The notes beneath the pieces were generated by a model. It made no database searches and was not told the DNA's origin. It saw only the letters and a program-made list of their open reading frames with translations. A stretch of DNA of 64,000 nucleotides from Chloracidobacterium sp. (GTDB lineage: Bacteria; Acidobacteriota; Blastocatellia; Pyrinomonadales; Pyrinomonadaceae), in contig JABTUB010000001.1 of assembly GCA_015075585.1 (NCBI GenBank), positions 124,001 to 188,000 on the forward strand. Direction: 5' to 3'. Below are positions 16,873-26,411 of the stretch, in pieces; position 1 is the first letter of the stretch, and each line of letters begins with the position of its first letter. Made by a program: the position numbers and the translations under genes.

Positions 16873-18402
16873 ATGACAACTGAGTCAGCCGCCGAAGAAC
16901 AAACTCGAGAAGGATTCATACGCGGCCTCGGGTTGCTTGATTCTACGATGATCGTCGCAGGTTCGATGATCGGGTCGGGCATTTTCATCGTATCCGCCGA
17001 CATCGCACGGCAGGTCGGCTCGCCCGGCTGGCTGCTCGTGGTGTGGATCATTACGGGTATGCTAACCGTCGGAGCGGCTCTTTCGTACGGCGAACTTGCC
17101 GCGATGATGCCAAAGGCCGGCGGAATGTACGTTTATCTCAAGGAAGCGTATGCACCGTTTTGGGGCTTTCTCTACGGATGGACGCACTTTCTCGTGATCG
17201 GTACGGCGACCATCGCAGCCGTGGCCGTCGCCTTCGCACGCTTCTCGGGTATTCTGTTTCCTTCGATCTCCGAGACGAGCTACTTGATCGCACCTGTCCG
17301 TATCGGTTCGTCGAGTTACGCATTATCGCTCTCGACCGCGCAGCTCGTCGGCGTATTGATGATCGCACTTCTGACCTGGCTGAATACGCGCGGGCTAAAG
17401 CTCGGCAAGATCGTCCAGAATATCTTTACGTTCGCAAAGACCGGTTCGCTGATCGCGTTGATAGTGCTCGGAATAATTGTCGGTTTGTTTTGGTATCCCG
17501 ATATTGCGGCGGCGAATTTCAGCGACCTCTGGACCGTCCGCGGTTCGCTCTCGAACGTGGACGAAGGCAGCCTGACGGCGGTTTCCGCATTCGGTCTTTT
17601 TGTCGCCATCTGTGTCGCCCAAACGAACTCTCTGTTTTCAGCCGATGCGTGGCACAACGTAACGTTCACTGCCGGCGAGGTTCAGAACCCGAAACGCAAC
17701 TTGCCGCTTTCACTGCTTTTTGGAACCGGCGGCGTGATCCTGCTTTACCTTTTGGCGAATATCGCCTACTTGGTTACGCTTCGTTTCGATTCGATCCAGG
17801 ATATTTCCGTCAATCACAGCAGCCGTATCGGCTCGTTCACGGCCGATGTTATCTTTCCCGGATTCGGTGCAGCATTGATGGCTGTCGCGATCATGATCTC
17901 GACCTTCGGCTGCAACAACGGCTTGATACTTGCGGGGCCGCGTGCCTATTACGCAATGGCGAAGGACGGCCTTTTCTTTCAGGCGGTCGGGCGGCTGAAC
18001 AAGTTCCATGTGCCTGCTTGGGGAATTGTCGTCCAAGGCATCTGGTCAGCATTTTACGTTCTGCCGCGTACGATAAAGACCGGAGCCGACGGTACTGTCA
18101 GTTACGGCAATCTCTATGGCGACCTGCTGACATACGTTATTTCATCCGCCTTGATCTTTTACATCTTGGCGATCGCGGCCGTTTTTGTGCTTCGCGTGAA
18201 ACAACCTGATGCCGAACGTCCGTATAAAGCATTTGGATACCCCGTAATACCGGCACTCTATTGTGTCGGAGCGGCCGTCATCCTGGCAATTCTGTTCATT
18301 TATCAAACCACGGCGACGTGGCCCGGCCTGCTCATTGTTCTTACAGGCGTGCCGGTTTATTTCATTTGGAGGAGGTCGGCGGCAACTGAGCCGGCGTCCT
18401 AG
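16873..18402 (+). CDS. APC-family amino-acid permease
   Basis: A 509-aa inner-membrane transporter with about 12 hydrophobic helices. The first helix contains the APC signature GSMIGSGIFIVSADIARQVGSPG, and the region YGELAAMMPKAGGMYVYLKEAYAP is typical of the LAT-like branch. The conserved cytoplasmic segment around AGEVQNPKRNLPLSL is present. The ATG at 16873 is preferred over one at 16846, which would add nine polar residues. It is divergent from the decarboxylase and is followed 27 bp later by a second APC permease, so the two transporters form an operon. Amino-acid specificity cannot be told. Confidence 0.92.
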   Translation: MTTESAAEEQTREGFIRGLGLLDSTMIVAGSMIGSGIFIVSADIARQVGSPGWLLVVWIITGMLTVGAALSYGELAAMMPKAGGMYVYLKEAYAPFWGFLYGWTHFLVIGTATIAAVAVAFARFSGILFPSISETSYLIAPVRIGSSSYALSLSTAQLVGVLMIALLTWLNTRGLKLGKIVQNIFTFAKTGSLIALIVLGIIVGLFWYPDIAAANFSDLWTVRGSLSNVDEGSLTAVSAFGLFVAICVAQTNSLFSADAWHNVTFTAGEVQNPKRNLPLSLLFGTGGVILLYLLANIAYLVTLRFDSIQDISVNHSSRIGSFTADVIFPGFGAALMAVAIMISTFGCNNGLILAGPRAYYAMAKDGLFFQAVGRLNKFHVPAWGIVVQGIWSAFYVLPRTIKTGADGTVSYGNLYGDLLTYVISSALIFYILAIAAVFVLRVKQPDAERPYKAFGYPVIPALYCVGAAVILAILFIYQTTATWPGLLIVLTGVPVYFIWRRSAATEPAS

Positions 18403-18429
18403 GTCAATAACTTAATTTCGGAGGTTTCG

Positions 18430-20289
18430 ATGTCACTTTTTGCGACCAAACCCATTTCGAGGATCATTGCCGAGGCTGAAGAGACCGGCGAGCACGCCCT
18501 TAAAAAGGCGTTAAGCGCGCTCGACCTTACGATGCTCGGTATCGGTGCCATTATCGGAACGGGCATCTTCGTTCTAACAGGCCAAGCGGCAGGTAAGCAT
18601 GCCGGGCCTGCCGTGGTGATCTCCATGGTGCTGGCAGGCATCGTGAGCGCCTGTGCAGCACTTTGCTATTCAGAATTTGCAGCAACGATACCGATCTCGG
18701 GCTCGGCGTATGCGTATGGCTACGGCACTCTCGGCGAATTCGTCGCGTGGATCATAGGCTGGGATCTTATCCTCGAATATGCGTTTGGTGCGGCAACGGT
18801 AGCGGTCGGCTGGTCGGGCTATGTTGTCAGCTTTATGCGCGAGAACCTTGGCATACAGTTCCCTCTGGCGCTCAGTGCTCCGCCCGGAGCTATCGTGGAC
18901 AGTTCCGGAAAAGTGATCGCCCAAGGCATCTTTAACCTGCCCGCCGCATTGATAGCTGTTGCGGTTACGCTGCTGTTGATACGCGGCATTAAAGAATCGG
19001 CCAGCTTTAACACGATCATCGTTATAGTCAAAGTGATCGTCGTCATCCTCTTCATTGTCGCCGGTGTCGGTTATGTGATGCCGGACAATATCTTTAATCC
19101 GCCGTGTCCTGATAATAACGCAGGCTGTACGCCCTTTATGCCGTTCGGCTTTAGCGGCATTATCACGGGTGCTGCGGTCATTTTCTTTGCCTACATCGGT
19201 TTTGATGCGGTCTCGACCGCCGCGCAGGAAGCAAAGAACCCGCAGCGTGATATGCCTCGCGGTATTCTCGGTTCGCTCGCGATCTGTACGGTGCTTTACA
19301 TCCTCGTCTCGGGCGTTATGGTCGGCCTTGTTGACTATAAAGCTCTTAAGGAAGCGGCTGCGCCGCTCGCGGCTGCCATCGATCATGCACTGAATGCTAA
19401 TCAAGGTGCGACCGAGGGCGTAATGGGCAAGATACTCGCGATCTTTTCGTCATGGATCATCAAGATCGGAGCTGTACTCGGCCTCAGCTCGACGATGGTC
19501 GTTATGACCATGGGACAGCCGCGTGTTTTCTATTCGATGTCCAAGGACGGGCTTCTGCCGCCATGGGCCGCAAAGATCCATCCCAAGTACCAAACGCCGC
19601 ACATCACAACTATCATCACCGGCACCATCGTTGCGATACTTGCCGGCTTTGTCCCGATCAGCCTGCTCGGCGAACTCGTCAGCATCGGTACGCTGTTCGC
19701 ATTCGTGATCGTCGGAACGGGCATCATCATCCTGCGTTCGTCGGCTCCGGCGCTCAAGCGGCCGTTCAAGGTTCCGTTCTCGCCGGTCGTGCCGATCATC
19801 ACGGTCGTATCGGCCGCGTTCCTTATGAACAGCCTGCCGCTCGATACGTGGATCAGGCTTATCGACTGGATGGCGATCGGGCTTGTGATCTACTTCGGTT
19901 ACAGCTATTCGCACAGCCGACTGGCGACCGAGGGTGCTGACCCCGATCCGCGGCCTGACAACTACAGGCCGCCTGTAGCAGCAATGATCGGTATCATGCT
20001 GGTCTTCATACTGACGCTTTGGCAGGTGCTGCAGCCGTCAGCGATGCTTGGCCTGGGGCTGAAGCCTGATGAGAAGGCAACCGACAATATTGCGCTGAAT
20101 CTTTTCATCCGGCTGTTCGCATGGCTGCTTACGGGCGTACTTGTCTATGTGATGCTTTACGGTAAGAGCGACCGTGGCAGCCTTCGCAAGGCAAGCACGC
20201 AAAAGATCGGATTGATTGTCGCCATCCTCAATATCGTGGTTTGGGCAGGCATTACTTTCTGGTTCTTCCAGCATATTCACGGCAACTAG
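18430..20289 (+). CDS. APC-family amino-acid permease, cationic amino-acid transporter type
   Basis: A 619-aa membrane transporter with 12-14 hydrophobic helices. The start DLTMLGIGAIIGTGIFVLTGQAAGKHAGPAV and the stretch FAYIGFDAVSTAAQEAKNPQRDMPRGI are the signature of the CAT/YhdG branch. The extra length comes from a C-terminal part with two or three more helices (about residues 490-615). It has a strong ribosome binding site (GGAGG) 6 nt before the ATG and follows the first permease closely, so they are co-transcribed. A terminator hairpin follows at 20313. Confidence 0.93.
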   Translation: MSLFATKPISRIIAEAEETGEHALKKALSALDLTMLGIGAIIGTGIFVLTGQAAGKHAGPAVVISMVLAGIVSACAALCYSEFAATIPISGSAYAYGYGTLGEFVAWIIGWDLILEYAFGAATVAVGWSGYVVSFMRENLGIQFPLALSAPPGAIVDSSGKVIAQGIFNLPAALIAVAVTLLLIRGIKESASFNTIIVIVKVIVVILFIVAGVGYVMPDNIFNPPCPDNNAGCTPFMPFGFSGIITGAAVIFFAYIGFDAVSTAAQEAKNPQRDMPRGILGSLAICTVLYILVSGVMVGLVDYKALKEAAAPLAAAIDHALNANQGATEGVMGKILAIFSSWIIKIGAVLGLSSTMVVMTMGQPRVFYSMSKDGLLPPWAAKIHPKYQTPHITTIITGTIVAILAGFVPISLLGELVSIGTLFAFVIVGTGIIILRSSAPALKRPFKVPFSPVVPIITVVSAAFLMNSLPLDTWIRLIDWMAIGLVIYFGYSYSHSRLATEGADPDPRPDNYRPPVAAMIGIMLVFILTLWQVLQPSAMLGLGLKPDEKATDNIALNLFIRLFAWLLTGVLVYVMLYGKSDRGSLRKASTQKIGLIVAILNIVVWAGITFWFFQHIHGN

Positions 20290-20312
20290 GCCTTTGGACA
20301 GACGGATCGGAC

Positions 20313-20346
20313 GGAGGCCGCTCTTTCGAGGCGGCCTCCCTTATTT
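20313..20346. terminator. Bidirectional terminator between convergent permease and glycosyltransferase
   Basis: A perfect 9-bp stem GGAGGCCGC/GCGGCCTCC (20313-20321 and 20331-20339) with a 9-nt loop, followed on the plus strand by CTTATTT. It sits in the short gap between the stop codons of two convergent genes and would serve mainly the plus strand. Confidence 0.75.
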
Positions 20347-21465
20347 GAGGCTATTGTAAAGATCGAGCCAGGCTCGGCCGTTCGCATTGATCTCGAAATT
20401 GCGTTCTACAAAAGCACGGCATCTGCCGCGGTAAGCGGCATATTCGTCCTCAGGCAGCATTATCAGCCGATCGAGTATTGCGGCAAGCTCAACGGGCGAA
20501 TTTTCGACCCAATAACCGATCTTTTCGGCGTCCAGTACAGCCCAGGGTGTGCCTTTCGAAGCGACAACTGGCGTATTCTGTGCGAGCGATTCGAGAACCA
20601 CGACACCGAAATTCTCGCTCTCTGACGGCATAAAGGTCCAAGCTGCACCGGCAAGCAGACGCTGCTTTTCGCCGCCCTCGACCTGGCCGAGGAATTCGAC
20701 GCGTCCCTCAATACCGAGCTTCGCCGAAAGCTGCCTGAGCTTTTCCTCATACGCCGCATCGCCTTTGCCCGCGACCTTGAGCTTTATCGTGCCGTTGCGG
20801 AAGTGTTCGGATCGTGCTGCTGCTTCAATGAGCTTATCCACGCCTTTTTTACGATCAAGCCTGCCGATAAAGAGCAAATAGGGTTCGTCATCCGTTTCGA
20901 TAAGCGGCGGCATCTCGATCAGGTTCGGTATATGCACCACCGGCACATCAAATGTGAAATATCCCTTGATGTCAGCGACCTCTTTCTCGGCAGTCGCGTG
21001 AAAAACGGCATGACGCGCGATGAAATTACGATACATCCAGAGTATGGGCCGCTTGCGGCCCCGCGATCGTGTCAGGCCGTACTGCGAAAGCTCATCCCGC
21101 GGCGAGACGACCAGCTTTTTATGTAATATTCGCGCGGCGAGAGCCGACACTACGGCCGCGGGGAAGAAAACGGACGAGACCTGTACCACATCCGCACCTA
21201 TCACCCCGCGGAGCGATCTCAACATCTGCACGAACGGGAAATAGGTGATCCGTGTACGCACATGCATCACGCAGCCTGCCTCGGTTTCGTTAAAGCGGTT
21301 GAGCCGTACTGGTGTATTCACGCCTTGATCGGTCGAGATGACGGTCGGTTCGATACCGTTCCGCTTTAGATATTTTGCGAGCCAATAGACCGAGTTCGCG
21401 GGGCCGCCCGCCTGCGAAGGAAAGAATACCTGAAGCGGGAAAAATACTTTCATTTCAGATGCCAT
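20341..21465 (-). CDS. Glycosyltransferase family 4
   Basis: A 374-aa GT-B glycosyltransferase. The N-terminal domain opens with a PLQVFFPSQAGGPANSVYWLAKYL segment that holds the GGxxxxxxxLA motif of GT4 enzymes. The C-terminal Glycos_transf_1 domain has LFIGRLDRKKGVDKLIEA, the K-x-G segment VAGKGDAAYEEKL and the E-x7-E motif in PSESENFGVVVLESLAQNTPVV. It should transfer a sugar from a nucleotide-sugar donor to a glycan or lipid acceptor. Its ATG overlaps the asnB stop by 11 bp, so the two are translated together, which is common in surface-polysaccharide loci. Confidence 0.92.
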   Translation of the reverse strand: MASEMKVFFPLQVFFPSQAGGPANSVYWLAKYLKRNGIEPTVISTDQGVNTPVRLNRFNETEAGCVMHVRTRITYFPFVQMLRSLRGVIGADVVQVSSVFFPAAVVSALAARILHKKLVVSPRDELSQYGLTRSRGRKRPILWMYRNFIARHAVFHATAEKEVADIKGYFTFDVPVVHIPNLIEMPPLIETDDEPYLLFIGRLDRKKGVDKLIEAAARSEHFRNGTIKLKVAGKGDAAYEEKLRQLSAKLGIEGRVEFLGQVEGGEKQRLLAGAAWTFMPSESENFGVVVLESLAQNTPVVASKGTPWAVLDAEKIGYWVENSPVELAAILDRLIMLPEDEYAAYRGRCRAFVERNFEINANGRAWLDLYNSLK

Positions 21466-23302
21466 TGATCTCGAGCCACTCGGCCAGCACGATCAAGTGC
21501 CAAAGCTCCGACCATCGTACACGCCCGTCAACGAACAGCTTCCATTTTGAGCGAAGCAGATCGGCATCGAGAATTTCGCGTCCGGCAAGCTGCTCGATAC
21601 GCTCCTGACAGAAGGCACGCAACGGGCCGCGCATCCATTTTTCAAATGGAAGTACGAAGCCCATTTTCGGCCGATGCACGATCTCGGCGGGCAGCAGCGT
21701 ACCGAGTGAATCGACAAGCAGGCCCTTAGGCGTCGAAGACAGTTTCATCGCATCCGGGACGCGGAGAACGTACTCAACAAGCTTGTCATCAAAGAATGGC
21801 TCGCGTACCTCGAGCGCCGACGCCATCGCGAATTGGTCGGTGTCGCGCAGCAGCAGATTTTGCGTATAACCGAGCAGCTCGGCAATGGTAAATTGGCTGA
21901 GCAGCGGGAAGTGTTCGATATCCTCGAGCCGCTCACGCAGCGTTCGCCCGATAAGCGGTTCGCGTACTGTGTTGCCGAGATACCGCTCAACGGTCCGCCG
22001 CGACAGCACCTGCCGTGTCATAGGATATACAGTTGCGATGTCGAATGACCTGACGGCCAACACATCTGACATACGCTGATATTTCGAACTTGCCGAAGCC
22101 GACAGCACTGCCGCCGCGGCCTTGCGTACAAAATGCGGCACTTTCGGCGTAATGCCGCTGCGTGTGCGAAGCCACTGCCCGAAATAATGATAGCCCGCAA
22201 AAAGCTCATCGCCGCCGACGCCCGATAACGCGACCCGCAGGCCGGCCTCGCGTGCCGCTTTTGAAACAACGTAGGTATTAAGTCCGTCGCCGCTCGGTGC
22301 ATCGATCGCTTGAAGTGCCGCAGGAAGAGCGTTGAGAAAGTCGTCGGCACGCAGCTTTATACTCTGATGCTTTGTGTTGAAGCGCTTGGCGATAATGTCA
22401 GAGTAAGGCGATTCGTCATACTCCTTTTCATCAAACGTTACCGAGAATGTGCTTACCGGCTGTGTCGATACTTCGGACATCAGCGCGACGACCGCACTCG
22501 AATCAATACCGCCTGAAAGGAACGCTCCGAGCGGAACATCGCTGATCATTCGCCGCTCAACGGATGCGAGAAGCAGATCGAGAATATGCTTTCGCACCTC
22601 TTCGACGCTGATTTCAACCTCGGCCGTTGTTCGCTCGATACGCCAAAACGGCTGCGTCTCGATCTTGCCGGCTTTGACGAAAGCGAATTCGCCTGCGCCG
22701 ATCTGATGTATGCCGTCGATGATCGTGTCGGGCGAATAGACCGACTGGAACATCACATATTCAGCAAGGGCAGCTCTGCTCAATTCGGCTTTGACGATGC
22801 CGGAAGCAAGTATCGCGCGTATCTCCGATGCAAAAACGAAAACGCCGTCAGGCGTCATTGCATAATAGAGCGGCTTTACGCCGAACCGGTCGCGTGCGAT
22901 GAAGAGGGTCTTTTCGACATTGTCCCATACGGCGAGCGCGAACATACCCTTGAGCATCTGAAGGCACGCCGGCCCGTGTGCAATGTAGGCGGCAAGGACG
23001 GCCTCGGTGTCGCTCTCGGTCGTCCACGGATAGCCCTTGAGCTCGGCTTTAAGTTCGCGGTAGTTGTAGATCTCGCCGTTCAGGATGACAGCGTAACGGC
23101 CCGAAGCATCGAATAGCGGATGGTTGGCGTTCTCGGAAAGGTCGATGATCGAGAGGCGTCTGTGGCCGAGTGCGATCCGATCGTCCGTAAAGATGCCTTC
23201 TGCATCAGGGCCCCGATGCGCGAGGCGGTCCGTCATCGTGCGGATGCGGCGCGAAGCGTCCTCACGATCAGTCAACCCGACAATGCCTGCGATACCGCAC
23301 AT
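21455..23302 (-). CDS. asnB: Asparagine synthase (glutamine-hydrolysing), AsnB family
   Basis: A 615-aa two-domain enzyme. The mature N-terminus is MCGIAGIVG with the class II amidotransferase nucleophile Cys2; the glutamine-binding pieces RHRRLSIIDLSE-like (GHRRLSIIDLSE) and NGEIYNYREL follow. The synthetase domain has the pyrophosphate loop FLSGGIDSSAVVALM (about residue 260) and the segment VALSGVGGDELFAGYHYF. It makes asparagine or amidates another carboxylate. Because it is paired with a GT4 gene it may work on a surface glycan rather than in amino-acid metabolism; that is inference. The terminator at 23328-23361 separates it from the upstream foldase gene. Confidence 0.93.
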   Translation of the reverse strand: MCGIAGIVGLTDREDASRRIRTMTDRLAHRGPDAEGIFTDDRIALGHRRLSIIDLSENANHPLFDASGRYAVILNGEIYNYRELKAELKGYPWTTESDTEAVLAAYIAHGPACLQMLKGMFALAVWDNVEKTLFIARDRFGVKPLYYAMTPDGVFVFASEIRAILASGIVKAELSRAALAEYVMFQSVYSPDTIIDGIHQIGAGEFAFVKAGKIETQPFWRIERTTAEVEISVEEVRKHILDLLLASVERRMISDVPLGAFLSGGIDSSAVVALMSEVSTQPVSTFSVTFDEKEYDESPYSDIIAKRFNTKHQSIKLRADDFLNALPAALQAIDAPSGDGLNTYVVSKAAREAGLRVALSGVGGDELFAGYHYFGQWLRTRSGITPKVPHFVRKAAAAVLSASASSKYQRMSDVLAVRSFDIATVYPMTRQVLSRRTVERYLGNTVREPLIGRTLRERLEDIEHFPLLSQFTIAELLGYTQNLLLRDTDQFAMASALEVREPFFDDKLVEYVLRVPDAMKLSSTPKGLLVDSLGTLLPAEIVHRPKMGFVLPFEKWMRGPLRAFCQERIEQLAGREILDADLLRSKWKLFVDGRVRWSELWHLIVLAEWLEINGI

Positions 23303-23327
23303 AAACTAAATATGATAACTGATAGCA

Positions 23328-23361
23328 CAAAGGCCGTGCGCATCGGAACGCACGGCCTTTG
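23328..23361 (-). terminator. Terminator after the PpiD/SurA-like gene
   Basis: A perfect 13-bp inverted repeat CAAAGGCCGTGCG/CGCACGGCCTTTG (23328-23340 and 23349-23361) with an 8-nt loop. It lies 20 bp after the stop of the minus-strand foldase gene and before asnB. The U run is short, but the stem is very strong. Confidence 0.75.
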
Positions 23362-23380
23362 ACCTCAAACTCAATCCGAA

Positions 23381-25375
23381 CTAAAAATTAAGGCCGTTCT
23401 GTTCCTCGCCGGGCTGCGGAGCATCTGCCTTCTCAACCACGTTTTGATAGATGGTGATATAGCCGCCGTCGCTCAAGCGTTTCTTGACCGAGGCGATATA
23501 GTCGGTGAAGATCGCCATGCGGCGGCTGTCGAGCATTTGCTCGCGAAGCGTGTCACGCTGCTTTGCGAACTCCGCGCTGTCGGCCTCAGTACGGCCGGTA
23601 ACGCCGACGACATACCAGTTGTCACCGCTCTTGATGGGCGTTTTTGTAACATCGCCCGGCTTCATTGCATAGATCGCATCCTCGAGAGCTTCGCTGGTCG
23701 ATGCCGATGAGCCTTCGCCAAGCGGCGAGCCGAGCACAAATGCTTTCTGATCCTTGACCTTCATACCCTTTGCACTTGCGGCGGCCGCCAATGCAGTTGC
23801 ATTCGGAGCTCCGGCGGCTATCGCCTTTGCAATGTTCTCTATCTCGGCCTGAGCTTTTTCGAGTTTTACGACATCCGTGATCTGAGCCTTGACCTCGTCA
23901 AAATCGGCGTCACGCGGCTCTTTGCGGTCAGCCAGCATAGGTATCGCGAAGCCATTCTGGATCGGCGTCTTTTCGCCGACATCATTCACAGCCTCGAGCG
24001 TGGCAATGCCTTCCTCGAACTGCGGCGAGATGCCGATGCCCGGAATGTCATCGCCCGGCTTCACATACGCAGTTTCCTTTATCATCTCGGCGGGCTTCAT
24101 ATTCGCCTGCGGTGCAAATTCATCAGCTACCTTTTGGATATCCTTAGAGGCCTTAAGGGCATCGTCGGCCTTTTGTGCGAGTTCTGCGGCCGCTGCATAC
24201 GCACGCCTGTTCCGCAAGCTTACCTCTATCTCTTTTTTCGCTTCCTCAAAGCTCTTCGGCACGGCCTCGCCGCGGCGGAGAATGAAGTAGCGGTTCTGAT
24301 AAAGGATCGGTTCTGAAACCTCGCCCGGCTTCATTGCGATCAGCCGCTGGTAAGGATCTTCTTTCTTATTCGGATCTTCACGCACGGGACCGCGGAGTTT
24401 CCCGCCCAATGGGGCCGATACCCTATCTTCCGACTGGCCCTTTGCCATCTTTGCGAATTCTTCTTCGCTTACGGTGCCGTCGCTGCCCTTTGCCTTCAGC
24501 TCTTGGACGAGCTGTGCGGCCTTTGCCTGTACCTGCGTTTCAAGATCAGGGTTGGCGATACGCAGGACGATCTCTTGCCCAAGCACGCCCGCTATCTTCT
24601 TATCGGCAGGCAATGCGTCGTATTCCGCACGAAGATCCGCATCTGGTATCTGAAGCTTTTCGCCGAGCTTACTTATATTGATAAAAAGATATTTGATCTT
24701 CTTTTGCGGCGTATTTATGTAGTAGCTCGCCTTATTCTTATCAAAATAGGCGTGCAGTTCCTCATCGCTGGGCGTGATGGTCTTGGCAAGGTCGCTTGCA
24801 TTGAGCGTAACGTACGAGATGTCGAACTTGGTGTTCTTACGCTGATAGTCGCTAAGTACCTCTGCATCCGAGACAGTAACGCCCGATGTGATGTAGGCAT
24901 CAAGTTTTTTCGAGCTGATGTCGTCGCGCAGACTTTGTTCATAGGCGGCAACGCTGCCGAACTGCTCGCTCACATTCAGTTCATACTTCTCCTGATCGAA
25001 CACCTTGCCCTCAGCAACGCCGGACTGCTTGCGTATCTCATCCGCAACTTCGCGGTCGCTCGCGGTCAGGCCGAGACGTGCGGCTTCGAGCCGGACGATG
25101 CGGCTGCCGATAAGCCCGTCGATGATACTTTTCGACGGGATCGAGCGGCCCTGCATATACTGAGCATAGTTCTGCTTCTGCCGCATCACTTCGCCGAGAG
25201 TTATCTTTTCGCCCGACACCTTTGCAATGGTTTCGGTACTTCGCAGCATACTCTCACTCGTTTGATTTCCTCCGGTGCCGCTGCCCCAAAAGATAAGGCT
25301 GACGACCATCAAAATGGAAAACAAAAGGAGGACGAAATTGCGTGTCCGCTCCAGACGGTTGAAGAACTTTAACAT
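23381..25375 (-). CDS. Membrane-anchored SurA/PpiD-like peptidyl-prolyl isomerase
   Basis: A 664-aa protein. Residues 12-31 form one transmembrane helix (TRNFVLLLFSILMVVSLIFWG). Residues about 45-200 match the SurA_N/PpiD chaperone region (EKITLGEVMRQKQNYAQYMQG, GSRIVRLEAARLGLTASDREVADEI). A parvulin-type rotamase segment is seen around residues 300-375 (EEFAKMAKGQSED.., MKPGEVSEPILYQNRYFILRR) and a second, weaker one near 520-620 (AMKPGDVTKTPIKSGDNWYVVGV). It likely helps fold proteins as they leave the Sec translocon. It is alone on its transcript, with a terminator behind it and nadK divergent in front. Confidence 0.87.
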   Translation of the reverse strand: MLKFFNRLERTRNFVLLLFSILMVVSLIFWGSGTGGNQTSESMLRSTETIAKVSGEKITLGEVMRQKQNYAQYMQGRSIPSKSIIDGLIGSRIVRLEAARLGLTASDREVADEIRKQSGVAEGKVFDQEKYELNVSEQFGSVAAYEQSLRDDISSKKLDAYITSGVTVSDAEVLSDYQRKNTKFDISYVTLNASDLAKTITPSDEELHAYFDKNKASYYINTPQKKIKYLFINISKLGEKLQIPDADLRAEYDALPADKKIAGVLGQEIVLRIANPDLETQVQAKAAQLVQELKAKGSDGTVSEEEFAKMAKGQSEDRVSAPLGGKLRGPVREDPNKKEDPYQRLIAMKPGEVSEPILYQNRYFILRRGEAVPKSFEEAKKEIEVSLRNRRAYAAAAELAQKADDALKASKDIQKVADEFAPQANMKPAEMIKETAYVKPGDDIPGIGISPQFEEGIATLEAVNDVGEKTPIQNGFAIPMLADRKEPRDADFDEVKAQITDVVKLEKAQAEIENIAKAIAAGAPNATALAAAASAKGMKVKDQKAFVLGSPLGEGSSASTSEALEDAIYAMKPGDVTKTPIKSGDNWYVVGVTGRTEADSAEFAKQRDTLREQMLDSRRMAIFTDYIASVKKRLSDGGYITIYQNVVEKADAPQPGEEQNGLNF

Positions 25376-25548
25376 TTATAGATACCTGCAATGACCAAAA
25401 GGGCCGTCATTTGAGACAAATTGCGATTTTAACAAAAGCGCTGTCTATGTCCAATACGCGCAAGGCCCATTACGACGGCAGTTCATCATACGAACCTGCT
25501 TGAAGTTCGACAATATTTAGCGGATTATTACAACTATTGAATACGCTG

Positions 25549-26400
25549 ATGAGTGCCAGAAAGATCAATTCCGTCGCGATAGTCGTAAAACCGGACAGCG
25601 AAGATGCCCTCGCAACGGCCGATGAGCTTTCGTCGTGGCTCGTGGCGAATTCGCTAACACAGATTGGCACGCCTCAAATAGCGAACGGCGCGGACGCTGC
25701 AAGACAGCCTGTCGGCGATGCGGATCTTGTCGTCGTGCTCGGCGGCGACGGTACGATGATCGCTGCGGCACGCCTGATCGGCCGCTCGGACGCCCTAGTG
25801 CTCGGCATCAATCACGGCGGCCTCGGATACTTGACCGAGTTTCGGATCGAGGAGATGTTCGCGGCCATCAGCTCGATCGTCGAGGGCGATTATAAGATCG
25901 ACAGCCGAGTGATGCTCGACGCCGAACTGCGGCGCGGCGGCGAAGTTGTCGGCAGCGGGCGTGTGCTGAATGATGTCGTGATCGACAAAGCCGCGCTTGC
26001 ACGTATCATCAATATCGAGGTCCGGCTCAACAAGCTCTTTGTGAACCGCTTCCGTGCCGACGGCCTGATCGTAGCAACTCCGACAGGCTCGACGGCATAT
26101 AATCTCTCGTCGGGCGGGCCGATCATTTACCCCTCGATGAACGCCGTTGTGTTGACGCCGATCTGCCCTTTTACGCTCACGAACCGTCCCATAGTTGTGC
26201 CGGATGACGCCGAGATCGAACTCTCGCTCGATACTGAGCATCACGGCGTCGCACTCAATCTCGACGGCCAAGCGGGCTTTCCGATGCTTGGAGGCGACCG
26301 CGTCATCATTCGCAAGAGCGAGACGGCACTCAACCTTGTGCAGCCGACAAACCGCAATTACTTCGACGTCCTGCGCGATAAACTTAAGTGGGGCAGATAG
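25549..26400 (+). CDS. nadK: NAD kinase
   Basis: A 283-aa enzyme that phosphorylates NAD to NADP. The diagnostic GGDGTM motif is at residues 65-70, followed by GINHGGLGYLTE, the NDVV segment (VLNDVVIDKA), and the Gly-rich ATPTGSTAYNLSSGGPII motif. Length and order fit bacterial NadK. The ATG at 25549 is preferred over a TTG at 25537; no strong ribosome binding site is visible for either. It is divergent from the PpiD-like gene and convergent with atl. Confidence 0.96.
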   Translation: MSARKINSVAIVVKPDSEDALATADELSSWLVANSLTQIGTPQIANGADAARQPVGDADLVVVLGGDGTMIAAARLIGRSDALVLGINHGGLGYLTEFRIEEMFAAISSIVEGDYKIDSRVMLDAELRRGGEVVGSGRVLNDVVIDKAALARIINIEVRLNKLFVNRFRADGLIVATPTGSTAYNLSSGGPIIYPSMNAVVLTPICPFTLTNRPIVVPDDAEIELSLDTEHHGVALNLDGQAGFPMLGGDRVIIRKSETALNLVQPTNRNYFDVLRDKLKWGR

Positions 26401-26411
26401 GGAGCGCCAGC

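Noticed and set aside
18670..19404. Minus-strand ORF opposite the second permease
   Set aside because: Very basic and Asp/Arg-rich with no hydrophobic pattern, a typical antisense of membrane-protein codons.
24503..25372. Plus-strand ORF opposite the PpiD-like gene
   Set aside because: Antisense to a clear protein with membrane helix and chaperone motifs; no start site or motif supports it.
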